In this document: positions 1 to 8,521 of the stretch, piece by piece | Layout: each line of letters begins with the position of its first letter | Numbering within the stretch: position 1 is the first letter of the stretch | From: Burkholderia sp. | GTDB lineage: Bacteria > Pseudomonadota > Gammaproteobacteria > Burkholderiales > Burkholderiaceae | DNA: 64,000 nt | Direction of reading: 5' to 3' | NCBI GenBank assembly: GCA_030151225.1 | Contig: JASLEG010000103.1 | Span: forward strand, 18,234-82,233 | Notes under the pieces: model-generated | Told to the model about the DNA's origin: nothing | The model's database searches: none | What the model saw: the letters and a program-made list of their open reading frames with translations, nothing else | Made by a program: the position numbers and the translations under genes

Positions 1-377
1 TGTGCGCTGCCGAATGCAGGCAGCAGCGGGCGGATCACCGCCTCGTAGGCCTGCCGGGTGGCGGTGATGCGCAGCGTGCCGGTGATCCGGCCGCCGTCGT
101 GCTCGAGCCGCTGCAGCGAATCCTCGATCGCGTCGAGCGCGGGCGCGAGCGCGTCGAGCAGGCGCTCGCCGGCCTCGGTCGGCGCGACGCTGCGGCTCGT
201 GCGCCGCAGCAGGGCGGTGCCCAGCCGCTGTTCGAGCCGCTTGATGGTGTAGCTCAGCATCGAGTTCGAGATGCCGAGCTCGGTGGCCGCGCGCGTGAAG
301 CTGCGCAGGCGCGCCACCTGCGCGAAGGCGGCCAGATCGTCGAGGCTGGCGCGCGTGATCATTCGATCAGCTTGCAT
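1..377 (-). CDS. LysR-family transcriptional regulator, N-terminal part (gene runs off the window start)
   Basis: The reverse strand encodes a LysR-type N-terminus with the usual winged helix: SLDDLAAFAQVARLRSFTRA, then TELGISNSMLSYTIKRLEQR, then the ARRTSRSVAPTEAGERLL-like end of the DNA-binding domain. About 125 residues are visible; the effector-binding domain lies outside the window. Two in-frame ATGs (377 and 362) are possible. Neither has a strong ribosome-binding site, and the longer form is listed. It is divergent from the SDR gene at 501, the classic arrangement for a LysR regulator and its target, so it probably controls that dehydrogenase. Family assignment is firm; target and inducer are inferred. 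Confidence 0.85.
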   Translation of the reverse strand, partial: MQADRMITRASLDDLAAFAQVARLRSFTRAATELGISNSMLSYTIKRLEQRLGTALLRRTSRSVAPTEAGERLLDALAPALDAIEDSLQRLEHDGGRITGTLRITATRQAYEAVIRPLLPAFGSA

Positions 378-379
378 GG

Positions 380-394
380 TTCATTCGAATTGAA
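380..394. promoter_or_regulatory. Putative LysR operator in the divergent LysR/SDR promoter region
   Basis: The sequence TTCATTCGAATTGAA is a dyad (TTCA-N7-TGAA) and contains the T-N11-A core used by LysR proteins. It lies just upstream of the LysR start and about 110 bases before the SDR gene, where an autoregulatory and activating site would be expected. No promoter hexamers are clear. Confidence 0.35.
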
Positions 395-500
395 CGAGAT
401 GATCGAAAGAATAACCGGCTCTACGATGGGGTCAAGGCGCAAGGCGCCGAGTGCTTTCGACCCACCCCTTTTCACTTTTCGCATTCGCAGGAGAACCCGC

Positions 501-1352
501 ATGATCGATCCGCAAGCCGTCTGGCTGATTACCGGCTGCTCGCGCGGCCTGGGCCTGGCCCTGGCCCGCGAGGCGCTGGCCGCCGGCTACCGCGTGGTGG
601 CCACCGCGCGCGACGCGTCGCGCCTCGACGCACTGGTGCGCGAGCACGGCGACACCGCGCTCGCGCTCGAACTCGACGTATGCGACGCCGCGCAGGCCGA
701 GGCCGCGGTGGCCGCGGCCTCGGCCCGCTTCGGCGCAGTGGACGTGCTCGTCAACAACGCCGGCTACGGCTATCTCGGCGCGATCGAGGAGGGCGAGGAA
801 GCCGCCGTGCGCGCGCTGTTCGAGACCAACGTGTACGGCACCTGGAACCTGATTCGCGCCGCGCTGCCCGGCATGCGCGAACGCGGGCGCGGCCACGTGG
901 TGAACGTGAGCTCGGTGGGCGGGCTCACGACCTTCCCCGGCGTGGGCTTCTATCACATGACCAAGTTCGCGGTGGAAGGGCTGTCCGAGACGCTCGCGAA
1001 GGAACTGGCACCGCTCGGCATCGGCGTGACCGTGGTGGCGCCGGGCGCGTTCCGCACCGAGTTTCGCGGCGAGTCGATGCATCGGTCGGCGCGGCGCATC
1101 GCGTCCTATGCCGCCACCGCCGGGGCCGCGCGCGACGGCGTGCTGGCCGGCCACGGCAAGCAGCGCGGCGATCCGGCCCGCGCGGCCCGCGCGCTGATCG
1201 CGGCGCTCGAGGCGCCGCGTCCGCCGTTGCATCTGGTGCTCGGCGCCGATGCGCTGGCGCTCGTGCGCGCGAAGCTCGGCGCGCTTTCGGCCGAACTGGA
1301 TGCCTGGGAGACGGTGACGTGCGGCACGGATTTTCCGGGCGAGGCGGCCTGA
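501..1352 (+). CDS. SDR-family NAD(P)-dependent oxidoreductase
   Basis: Classical short-chain dehydrogenase of 283 residues. The N-terminal Rossmann motif TGCSRGLG, the NNAG motif, the catalytic Ser (NVSSVGG) and the YHMTK Tyr/Lys pair are all present and correctly ordered. The C-terminal 50 residues are variable and probably set the substrate, which cannot be predicted. The ATG at 501 is chosen because AGGAG stands 8 bases upstream and homology starts at once. The gene is divergent from a LysR regulator, which probably regulates it. The AAGYRVVATARD segment resembles NADP-preferring members, but cofactor preference is only inferred. Confidence 0.88.
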   Translation: MIDPQAVWLITGCSRGLGLALAREALAAGYRVVATARDASRLDALVREHGDTALALELDVCDAAQAEAAVAAASARFGAVDVLVNNAGYGYLGAIEEGEEAAVRALFETNVYGTWNLIRAALPGMRERGRGHVVNVSSVGGLTTFPGVGFYHMTKFAVEGLSETLAKELAPLGIGVTVVAPGAFRTEFRGESMHRSARRIASYAATAGAARDGVLAGHGKQRGDPARAARALIAALEAPRPPLHLVLGADALALVRAKLGALSAELDAWETVTCGTDFPGEAA

Positions 1353-1478
1353 ACGGCGCTGCCGGGGCGGCAGGCGGGGCAACTGCTGCAGGCCGCGTGT
1401 GCGACGCGCTAGACTGCGCAGCGGCGCGCCGATTCCGTCGGCGCGTCGTTCCCTGCCTTTCCCCACAGGTGCCATCCC

Positions 1479-2219
1479 ATGCCTCACGAACAGATCGAAG
1501 TCACCACGCCCGACGGCGTGTGTCCCGTGCACGTCTTCACGGCCGCCGCGCACACGCGGGCGCCGGCCGTCTTCTTCTACATGGACGCGGGCGGGATCCG
1601 GCCCGCCGTGCTGGAGATGGCGCAGCGCCTGGCCGACGCCGGCTACGTGGTGCTGCTGCCCGACCTGTTCTACCGCTACGGCGCCTACGGGCCGTTCGTG
1701 CCGGTGGAGGTGTTCAAGGGCGACTTCCGCGCGATCCTCGGGCCGCTGATGGCCACCACCGGCCCCGACAAGGCGGCCGAGGACACCGCCGCGCTGCTCG
1801 GCTGGCTCGACACGCGCCCCGACGTGATCGGCCCGCGCGTGGGCGCGGTGGGTTTCTGCATGGGCGGGGGCATGGCGATTGCTGCCGGCGGCAGCTATCC
1901 CGAGCGTTTCGCGGCGGTGGCCAGCTACCACGGCGGCAATCTCGCCACGGACGCGCCGGCCAGCCCGCATCGCTACGTGGCGCAGATGAAGGCGGAGCTG
2001 TATCTGGCGGTGGCCGATGCCGACGGCAGCTATCCGCCCGAGATGGCCGAGCGGCTCGAGCACGCGCTGCGCGAGGCGGGCGTCACGTATCGCGCCGAGA
2101 TCTACACGGGCGCGGCGCACGGCTGGATGAAGCCCGATTTCCCCGTCTACGACCGCGCCGCGGCCGAGCGCGGCTGGACCGAGATGACCGGCTTCTTCGA
2201 CCGCGTGCTGAAGGGCTGA
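1479..2219 (+). CDS. Dienelactone hydrolase family protein
   Basis: Alpha/beta hydrolase of 246 residues, a normal length for the dienelactone hydrolase family. The nucleophile is Cys in GFCMGGG (about residue 127), and the DADGSYP aspartate and the AAHGW histidine complete a Cys-Asp-His triad. There is no signal peptide, so it is cytoplasmic. The family opens lactones such as dienelactone in chlorocatechol breakdown, but many members have other ester or lactone substrates and no aromatic-degradation genes are nearby. It follows the SDR gene by 126 bases on the same strand and may be co-transcribed with it. Confidence 0.85.
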   Translation: MPHEQIEVTTPDGVCPVHVFTAAAHTRAPAVFFYMDAGGIRPAVLEMAQRLADAGYVVLLPDLFYRYGAYGPFVPVEVFKGDFRAILGPLMATTGPDKAAEDTAALLGWLDTRPDVIGPRVGAVGFCMGGGMAIAAGGSYPERFAAVASYHGGNLATDAPASPHRYVAQMKAELYLAVADADGSYPPEMAERLEHALREAGVTYRAEIYTGAAHGWMKPDFPVYDRAAAERGWTEMTGFFDRVLKG

Positions 2220-2266
2220 ACGGCTGAAGGGCCGAACGGCCGACGAGGCGGAGCCGACTCGCCGGC

Positions 2267-3034
2267 TCAGGCCTCGGCGCGCCGGTAGCCGCTGGTGGCG
2301 CGCAGCAGCGAGCGCGTGTAGTCGGTCGCCACCCGGCCCGCGCGCAGATCCTCGATCGCGAGCTGCTCGACGATCTCGCCGTGCTGCATCACGGCGAGCC
2401 GCTCGCACAGGAAGCCGATCACGGCCAGGTTGTGGCTGACCAGCAGCATGGTGAGGCCGCGCTCGCGATGCAGGCGCCGCAGCAGGTTCAGGATCTCGGC
2501 CTGCACGGATACGTCGAGCGCCGAGGTGGGTTCGTCGAGCAGCAGCACGCGCGGCTCCACGATCAGCGCGCGCGCGATCGCGACGCGCTGGCGCTGGCCG
2601 CCCGACAGCTGATGCGGATAGCGGAAGCGGAACGCGGCGCCGAGCCCCACCTCGGCCAGCGCGCGCGGAATGCGCGCGTCGGCGCCGGCGATGCGGTGGA
2701 TCGCGAGCGGCTCGCGCAGCGTCTCGTCCACGGTGAAGCGCGGATGCAGCGATGCGTAGGGATCCTGAAACACCATCTGCACGTCGCGGCGGAACGCGCG
2801 GTCGAGCTTGCCCGCCACCGGCCGGCCGTCGATCGAGAGCGTGCCGCCGCTCACGGGCGCGAGGCCCGTCAGTGCCCGCAGCAGCGTGGATTTGCCCGAG
2901 CCCGATTCGCCCACCAGCCCGAACGCGCCGCCGCGCGGCACCGCGAAGCTCGCGGCGCGCACCGCGTCCACCTGGCCGGTGCGCGTGGCGAAGCGCACCG
3001 AGGCGGCGTTCACGTCGATCATCGGCGCACTCAT
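2267..3034 (-). CDS. Oligopeptide/dipeptide-type ABC transporter ATPase (second ATPase, DppF/OppF-like)
   Basis: ABC ATPase of 255 residues with Walker A (GESGSGKS), Q-loop (VFQDPYASLHP), signature (LSGGQRQR), Walker B (LLLDEP) and H-loop (LLVSHN). It energises import by the permease pair encoded upstream. The start at 3034 forms an ATGA overlap with the stop of the preceding ATPase gene, which indicates translational coupling. It lacks a long C-terminal oligopeptide domain but keeps the YTRSLL segment typical of Dpp/Opp ATPases. It is the last gene of the permease-ATPase operon. The substrate may be a peptide, nickel, glutathione or an opine and cannot be fixed from sequence. Confidence 0.92.
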   Translation of the reverse strand: MSAPMIDVNAASVRFATRTGQVDAVRAASFAVPRGGAFGLVGESGSGKSTLLRALTGLAPVSGGTLSIDGRPVAGKLDRAFRRDVQMVFQDPYASLHPRFTVDETLREPLAIHRIAGADARIPRALAEVGLGAAFRFRYPHQLSGGQRQRVAIARALIVEPRVLLLDEPTSALDVSVQAEILNLLRRLHRERGLTMLLVSHNLAVIGFLCERLAVMQHGEIVEQLAIEDLRAGRVATDYTRSLLRATSGYRRAEA

Positions 3035-3924
3035 CGCGGCCCCTGCGCGAGCCAGGCGGGATCGCGTTCGAGCACCGGCAGCTGATCGGGCGGCGCGACC
3101 AGCGGCGGCGTGGCGCCGAGCAGCGCGCGCGTGTACGGATGCTGCGCCTGCGCGAGATCGCGGGCCGCGCAGGTTTCCACCACGCGGCCCGCGTACATCA
3201 CGGCCACGCGATCGCAGAACGACATCACCAGCGGCAGGTCGTGGCTGATGAAGATCAGTCCCGTGCCGTGCTTCGCCACCATCGCGTCGAGCACGGCCAG
3301 CACCTGCATCGACACGGCCACGTCGAGCGCCGAGGTGGGCTCGTCGGCGATCAGCAGGCGCGGCCCGGTGGACACCATCATCGCGATCATCACGCGCTGG
3401 CCCATGCCGCCCGACAGCTCGTGCGGCCAGGCATCGGCCACCCGCCCGGGATCGCGGATCTCCACGGCCGCGAGCGCCGCCACGATCCGCTCGCGCAGCG
3501 CGCGGCCGCGCAGGCCCGGCTCGCGCAGCCGGAACGCCTCGGCCATCTGCTGGGCCACCGTCATCACCGGGTTCAGCGAGTATTTCGGATCCTGCAGGAT
3601 CATCGCGATCTCGCCGCCGCACAGGCGGCGCCGCTCGGCCGCGCGCATCGCCAGCAGGTCGCGGCCCGCGAAGCGCAGCGTGCGCGCCGACCACTGCGCG
3701 GCCGGCGGCAGCAGCCCGAGCAGCGCGCGCCCGGTCAGCGACTTGCCCGAGCCGGATTCGCCGACGATGCCGAGCCGTTCGCCCGGCGCGAGCGTGAGCG
3801 AGAGCTCGCGCACGGCGTCGGTCACGCGGCCGTCGTGGCCGCGAAAGCCGATCCGCAGCGCCTCGATCTCGACGAGCGGGGCGGCGGCGGCGGTTGGGTT
3901 CGAAAGAGAGGCGGTCGCATTCAT
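3031..3924 (-). CDS. Oligopeptide/dipeptide-type ABC transporter ATPase (first ATPase, DppD/OppD-like)
   Basis: ABC ATPase of 297 residues: Walker A GESGSGKS, Q-loop ILQDPKYSLNPV, signature ELSGGMGQR, Walker B LLIADEP, H-loop FISHD. It ends with the HPYTRALLGATPPL segment found in the C-terminus of Dpp/Opp ATPases. The start at 3924 (MNATASL) is preferred because GGAG precedes it by 9 bases. A longer form starting at 3939 would overlap the permease stop but has no ribosome-binding site. The GMGQR variant of the signature motif is common in the DppD group. It functions as the partner of the downstream ATPase in one transporter. Confidence 0.92.
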   Translation of the reverse strand: MNATASLSNPTAAAAPLVEIEALRIGFRGHDGRVTDAVRELSLTLAPGERLGIVGESGSGKSLTGRALLGLLPPAAQWSARTLRFAGRDLLAMRAAERRRLCGGEIAMILQDPKYSLNPVMTVAQQMAEAFRLREPGLRGRALRERIVAALAAVEIRDPGRVADAWPHELSGGMGQRVMIAMMVSTGPRLLIADEPTSALDVAVSMQVLAVLDAMVAKHGTGLIFISHDLPLVMSFCDRVAVMYAGRVVETCAARDLAQAQHPYTRALLGATPPLVAPPDQLPVLERDPAWLAQGPR

Positions 3925-3928
3925 CGGC

Positions 3929-4867
3929 TCAGTCTCCATGGCGCGGGTCCAGCACGTCGCGCAGCCCGTCGCCGAGCAGGTTGAAGGCGAGGCTCACGAG
4001 CAGGATCGCCGCGCCCGGCAGCGTGGCCACCCACCACGCGTCGAGCAGCACGTTGCGGCCCGAGGCCACCATGAAGCCCCATTCGGGGCTCGGCGGCTGC
4101 GCACCGAGCCCCAGGAAGCCGAGCCCGGCCACCGTCAGGATGATGCCGGCCATATCGAGCGTGGCGCGCACGATCACCGACGACAGGCACATCGGCACGA
4201 TGTAGCGCAGCAGGATGCGCGTGGCGGAGGCGCCCTGCAGCCGCGCCGCGTGGATGTAGTCGGCCTGCGCGATGCGGATCGTCTCGGCGCGCGCGAGCCG
4301 CGCGTAGGCGGGCCAGGCCGTGATCGAGATCGCCACCACGGCGTTCACCACGCCGGGCCCGAGCGCGGCCGCGAAGGCCAGCGCGAGCACGATCTTCGGG
4401 AACGCCAGCGCGATATCGGTGAGGCGCATCAGCACGCTGTCGACGAAGCCGCCCGCGAAGCCCGCGGTGGTGCCGATCAGCACGCCGATCGGCACCACGA
4501 TCGCCACCACCAGGATCGCGATGCCGAGCGTGATGCGCGAGCCGGCGATCAGCCGCGAGAGGATGTCGCGGCCGAGCTGGTCGGTGCCGAGCCAGTGCGC
4601 GGGCGCGCCCGGCGGCAGCAGGCGCTCGCTGAGGATCTGGCGCAGCGGATCGTGCGGCGCGATCCACGGTGCGAGCAGCGCCACCAGAACCAGCGCGGCC
4701 AGGATCGCGAGGCCGGCCAGGTTCAGCGGGTTGCGCGCGAAGCGGCGCCAGCGCCGGTAGGCGAGGCCGAGCGAGGCCTGCGCGCGCGAGGCGGGCGCGT
4801 CGCTGAGCAGCCAGGCGCGCCAGCCGGCAGCGGTGGAGGCGGCGGAGGAAGCGGTGGGCTGGGTCAT
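3929..4867 (-). CDS. Oligopeptide/dipeptide-type ABC transporter permease (DppC/OppC-like)
   Basis: Inner-membrane permease of 312 residues with a cytoplasmic N-terminal tail, a first membrane segment at about 50-70, the GTDQLGRDILSRL motif of DppC-type permeases, and the EAA loop near ARLQGASATRILLRY. The other hydrophobic helices are typical of the BPD_transp_1 fold. Its stop lies 4 bases before the start of the following ATPase gene. It forms the channel with the 4911-5981 permease. The N-terminus has a Ser/Ala-rich extension of about 35 residues, so the true start could be internal. Confidence 0.92.
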   Translation of the reverse strand: MTQPTASSAASTAAGWRAWLLSDAPASRAQASLGLAYRRWRRFARNPLNLAGLAILAALVLVALLAPWIAPHDPLRQILSERLLPPGAPAHWLGTDQLGRDILSRLIAGSRITLGIAILVVAIVVPIGVLIGTTAGFAGGFVDSVLMRLTDIALAFPKIVLALAFAAALGPGVVNAVVAISITAWPAYARLARAETIRIAQADYIHAARLQGASATRILLRYIVPMCLSSVIVRATLDMAGIILTVAGLGFLGLGAQPPSPEWGFMVASGRNVLLDAWWVATLPGAAILLVSLAFNLLGDGLRDVLDPRHGD

Positions 4868-4910
4868 CGGGCGGCGGTCGAATGGCGGAGGGAACGATGC
4901 ATGGCGCGCA

Positions 4911-5981
4911 TCAGCGTGCGCGCGGATCGAACACGCGATACAGCGCGTCGGTCAGCAGGTTCAGCGTGATGAACATCGCGCCGATCACGAGCGTGGCGCC
5001 GAGCACGGCGTTCATGTCGCCGTTCAGCAGCGCGCCGGTCAGATAGGAGCCGATGCCGGGCCAGGCGAACACGATCTCGGTCAGCACCGAACCCTCGAGC
5101 AGGTTGCTGTAGGTCAGCGCGATCACGGTCAGCAGCGGCACGGCGATGTTGCCGAACGCGTGCCGCCAGATCACGCGGCGCTCGGGCACGCCCTTGGCGC
5201 GCGCGGTCACCACGTATTCCTGGCTCAGCTGGTCGAGCATGAACGAGCGCGTCATGCGGCTCAGACAGGCCACCGAGTAGTAGCCGAGGATCGAGGCCGG
5301 CAGCACGAGGTGGCGGATCGCGTCGCGGAACACGTCCCACTCGCCGGCCAGCGCCGCGTCGATCAGCAGGCTGCCGGTGCGCGGATCCACCATGCCGTCG
5401 TAGGCCGGATCGGCGCGACCGGGGCCGCCCACCCAGTGCAGCCTGGCGTAGAACAGCAGCAGCCCCATCAGCCCGAGCCAGAACACCGGCACCGAGCTGC
5501 CGATCAGGCCGATGAAGCGCGCCACGTGATCGATCGGGCGGTTGTGGCGCACCGCTGCGGCCACGCCGAGCGGCACGCCCACGCCGATGCCGATCAGGGT
5601 GGCGAGCGTGGCCAGTTCGAGGGTGGCCGGGAACACGCGCAGGATGTCGTCGTGCACCGGGTTCGAGGTCAGCAGCGAGATGCCGAGATTGCCGTGCAGC
5701 ACGTCGCGCGCGTAGATCAGGAATTGCGTGAGCAGCGGCTTGTCGAGCCCGAGCGCGGTGCGCTCCGCCGCGTAGGCGGCGGCCGAGGCACGATCGCCGA
5801 GCACGGCCAGCACCGGGTCGATCGGCACCTTGCGGCCGATCAGGAAGGTCAGCGCGAGCAGCCCGGCGAACGTCACGGCGAGCGTCGCCGCCCAGCGCAC
5901 GAGGCGCAGCAACCAGCGCGCGAGCGGGCGTCGCGCGGGCAGCGTGCGCAGCGCGTCGAACAGCGTGGTGGGGGACGACAT
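4911..5981 (-). CDS. Oligopeptide/dipeptide-type ABC transporter permease (DppB/OppB-like)
   Basis: Permease of 356 residues, slightly longer than the usual 310-340. The first membrane helix is at about residues 27-48, followed by the GLDKPLLTQFLIYARDVLHG periplasmic region typical of DppB. The EAA-like motif is TARAKGVPERRVIWRHAF and the end is LTDALYRVFDPR, also typical. It starts the permease-ATPase operon. The binding-protein gene lies further upstream (6804-8393), separated by an opposite-strand gene, so this operon probably has its own promoter within 5982-6235. Confidence 0.92.
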   Translation of the reverse strand: MSSPTTLFDALRTLPARRPLARWLLRLVRWAATLAVTFAGLLALTFLIGRKVPIDPVLAVLGDRASAAAYAAERTALGLDKPLLTQFLIYARDVLHGNLGISLLTSNPVHDDILRVFPATLELATLATLIGIGVGVPLGVAAAVRHNRPIDHVARFIGLIGSSVPVFWLGLMGLLLFYARLHWVGGPGRADPAYDGMVDPRTGSLLIDAALAGEWDVFRDAIRHLVLPASILGYYSVACLSRMTRSFMLDQLSQEYVVTARAKGVPERRVIWRHAFGNIAVPLLTVIALTYSNLLEGSVLTEIVFAWPGIGSYLTGALLNGDMNAVLGATLVIGAMFITLNLLTDALYRVFDPRAR

Positions 5982-6235
5982 CGGGGCGGCGGTCTCCAGG
6001 AAGGGGGCGCGCAGCGGCGAAGGCGGAAGCGAGGCCGCGCGCGAACCCGAAGTATGCCGGATGCGCGGCGGGCGGCAAACCGGGCGTGTCAGGGCACGCG
6101 CTGTCCCTTTCCGGGACGCGGCGATCCGGCGCCGGCCGCTGGCGGCCGGGTGCTCGTCTCGAAATTCGGTATGCTGTCGCGGTCGCCGCAGGGGGCGGGC
6201 AGCCTGTCATGACAACAACATATCGAGAAAACGAG

Positions 6236-6781
6236 ATGAACAGAAAGGAAGCGAAGCGGGAAATCGACCGGATGCTGGCCGAGGGCCGCAGGAAGGGCGA
6301 GGTGTTCGATGCCTTGCAGGGACAGGGCGTGAAGGATCGGCGGCTGGCCTACCTGATCGCCTCGCACGTCGATCCGCGCCGCGTGGAACGAAACCGCGTT
6401 CACGTGCGGATCGTGGTGGCAATCATGGCGCTGCAACTGGTGCTCGGCCTGCTGATGGCCTTCTATGTAGGGGTCGTGCTGGAATCGCTGGCGGGTGGTC
6501 TCGTCATCGGCGTGGTGGTGACGGCGATCATGGCGGCCTTCATCCACGGCTTCCTGCGGAACAGCGCCAGCGCCTACACGGTCTATGCCGCGCTGACGGG
6601 CGTGCAGTTGGCGCGTGGCTTGCGCGGCTTCGAGACCGAACCCGGCACCACGGCGATCTCCTTCATGGTGGCGATCGCGCTGGTGGCCTACCTGCTGTTC
6701 GTGCAGCAGCGCCTGTTCCCCGACCTGCGCCCGTTCGGCATGCGCAAGCAGGCCGGCCGCTACGTGTTCGTGGACGACTGA
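6236..6781 (+). CDS. Conserved hypothetical inner-membrane protein
   Basis: Protein of 181 residues. A charged helical N-terminal section (residues 1-55, NRKEAKREIDRMLAEG) is followed by three or four hydrophobic segments, at about 60-80, 84-104, 115-130 and 140-160. No known domain is recognised. The start ATG at 6236 is chosen because the predicted helix begins there; an in-frame ATG at 6209 is possible. It sits on the strand opposite to the ABC genes, between binding protein and permease, and converges on the binding-protein gene with 22 bases between stops. A role in transport is not implied. Confidence 0.7.
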   Translation: MNRKEAKREIDRMLAEGRRKGEVFDALQGQGVKDRRLAYLIASHVDPRRVERNRVHVRIVVAIMALQLVLGLLMAFYVGVVLESLAGGLVIGVVVTAIMAAFIHGFLRNSASAYTVYAALTGVQLARGLRGFETEPGTTAISFMVAIALVAYLLFVQQRLFPDLRPFGMRKQAGRYVFVDD

Positions 6782-6803
6782 ACCCGCCGGCGGCGCGCGC
6801 CGC

Positions 6804-8393
6804 TCACTTCTTCAGCGTGCGATACGAGGTCAGGTCGTTGATCGGCCCGATCTCGGGGCCGCTCACGCCCGGCCGCGTGGCCACCTGCACCACCTTCTCG
6901 AACATGATCACGAACGGCGAGCGGTCCAGCATCTGCTGCTGCATCTGCCGGTACAGCTTCGCGCGCTTCTCGGGCGAGGGCTCGACGAGCGCCGCCTCGG
7001 TTTCCTTCGTCAGCTCGGGGGCGGCCCAGCCGTTGCGCCAGGCCAGCATGCGGGTGGGTGCGTTCTCCGAATTGTCGGGATTCCACGCGAAGCCGCGCGC
7101 GTTGCTGTTCGGATCCATGTAGTCGGGCGACCACTCGCCGATGAAGATGTCGTGCTGGCGCGCGCGATACTTGCCGATCGCCTGCTTCGCGTCGCCGGGC
7201 AGCAGCTTCACGCGGATCCCGGCCTGCGCGAAGTTGGCCTGCAGCGCCTGCGCGATCTCCACGAACGGGTAATCGTTCGGCATGTCCATGGTCACGTCGA
7301 AGCCGTTCGGCAGCCCGGCCTGCTTGAGCAGCGCCCTGGCCTTCGCCACGTCGCGGTGATACGGGTTGCTGTCGAGCGCGCCGAGAAAGCCGTCGGGCAG
7401 GAAGGTCTCGTGCACCTTGTAGGTGGTCGACACGATGTTGCGCTGGATGCCGTCGTAATCGACCAGCCACTTCATCGCCTGCTGTACCTGGGGCTTGGCG
7501 AGGTTCGGATTCTTCGTGTTCAGGCTCAGGTACATCAGCGCGCCCACCGGCGTGGCCTTGACCTGGATCTTGCCGGCCTTCGACAGCGTGGCGAGGCTGT
7601 CGGGGCTCAGGTTGCGCGCGGCGTCCACGTCGCCGTTCTCGAGCAGCAGCCGCTGCGCCGACGCTTCCGGCACGTGGCGCAGCACGATGCGCTTGATCGG
7701 ATACGGCTGCGGATAGCCGTCGAAACGCTGCAGCACGAGGGTTTCGTTGGCGCTCCACTTCACGAGCTGATACGGGCCCGAGCCGGCGTCGTGGGTCTTG
7801 AGCCAGGCGTTGCCGAAATCGCCGCCGCTCGCGTGCGAGTCGAGCAGCTTGCGATCGACGATCGAGCCGGGGCCGGCGCTCAGCACGTTCAGCACGAAGC
7901 TCGGCGAGGTCTTGCGATCGGTCTGCAGCGTCACCGTGCCGGCATCCACCGCGCGCACCTTCTGCGCCACGTTCGCCCTGGTGAGGCCGAGGTCGGCCAG
8001 CACGCTGGCCGGCCCCTTGTCGAGCAGCACCGTGCGCTGCAGCGACCAGGCCACGTCGTCGGCCGTGACCGGGTTGCCCGAGTGGAACTTCAGGCCCGGC
8101 CGAATCCGGAACGTGTAGGTCAGGCCGTCGGCGCTCACGCTCCACGATTGCGCGATGCGGCCTTCGAATTTCGACGGGTCGCGCAGGTCCACGCGCACGA
8201 GGCGCTCGTAGGTGTTCGCCACGTATTCGGACGGCACCAGCTCGTAGATTTCGGCCGGATCGAGCGTGGTGAATTCGCCGATCTGCGTCGCGATCACGTA
8301 GATGCCGGGCGGCGTGGCCGCGGCGGCGGGGAAGGCTGGTGCGAGCGCCGCGAATGCGGCGGTGGCGGCGAGCGTGGACAGCAGGCGCTTCAT
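6804..8393 (-). CDS. ABC transporter substrate-binding protein, family 5 (peptide/nickel type)
   Basis: Periplasmic binding protein of 529 residues. A cleavable signal peptide (MKRLLSTLAATAAFAALAPA, cleavage near AAAA) is followed by an SBP_bac_5 domain with ADGLTYTFRIRPGLKFHSG, the family's hallmark. The C-terminal KLYRQMQQQMLDRSPFVIMF stretch is also typical. The start at 8393 is supported by GGAG 5-6 bases upstream and by the signal peptide; longer in-frame starts would bury it. It delivers ligand to the permeases at 3929-5981. It is separated from them by a gene on the other strand and so is probably transcribed independently. The ligand is unknown. Confidence 0.92.
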   Translation of the reverse strand: MKRLLSTLAATAAFAALAPAFPAAAATPPGIYVIATQIGEFTTLDPAEIYELVPSEYVANTYERLVRVDLRDPSKFEGRIAQSWSVSADGLTYTFRIRPGLKFHSGNPVTADDVAWSLQRTVLLDKGPASVLADLGLTRANVAQKVRAVDAGTVTLQTDRKTSPSFVLNVLSAGPGSIVDRKLLDSHASGGDFGNAWLKTHDAGSGPYQLVKWSANETLVLQRFDGYPQPYPIKRIVLRHVPEASAQRLLLENGDVDAARNLSPDSLATLSKAGKIQVKATPVGALMYLSLNTKNPNLAKPQVQQAMKWLVDYDGIQRNIVSTTYKVHETFLPDGFLGALDSNPYHRDVAKARALLKQAGLPNGFDVTMDMPNDYPFVEIAQALQANFAQAGIRVKLLPGDAKQAIGKYRARQHDIFIGEWSPDYMDPNSNARGFAWNPDNSENAPTRMLAWRNGWAAPELTKETEAALVEPSPEKRAKLYRQMQQQMLDRSPFVIMFEKVVQVATRPGVSGPEIGPINDLTSYRTLKK

Positions 8394-8521
8394 GCAGGCT
8401 CCGTCGAGGGTTGCGCGAAGCGCGATTCTCTCATTGATGATCGAGTCGCAGGAGCATTGGCGCAGGCAAGCACCTTCGACGGCAATAAAGCGTGCTTCGC
8501 CCCTTGACCGCTCGCGAAAAT

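Noticed and set aside
432..2408. Long reverse-strand frame over the SDR and hydrolase genes
   Set aside because: Low-complexity Arg/His-rich translation and no motif; the plus-strand genes carry catalytic motifs.
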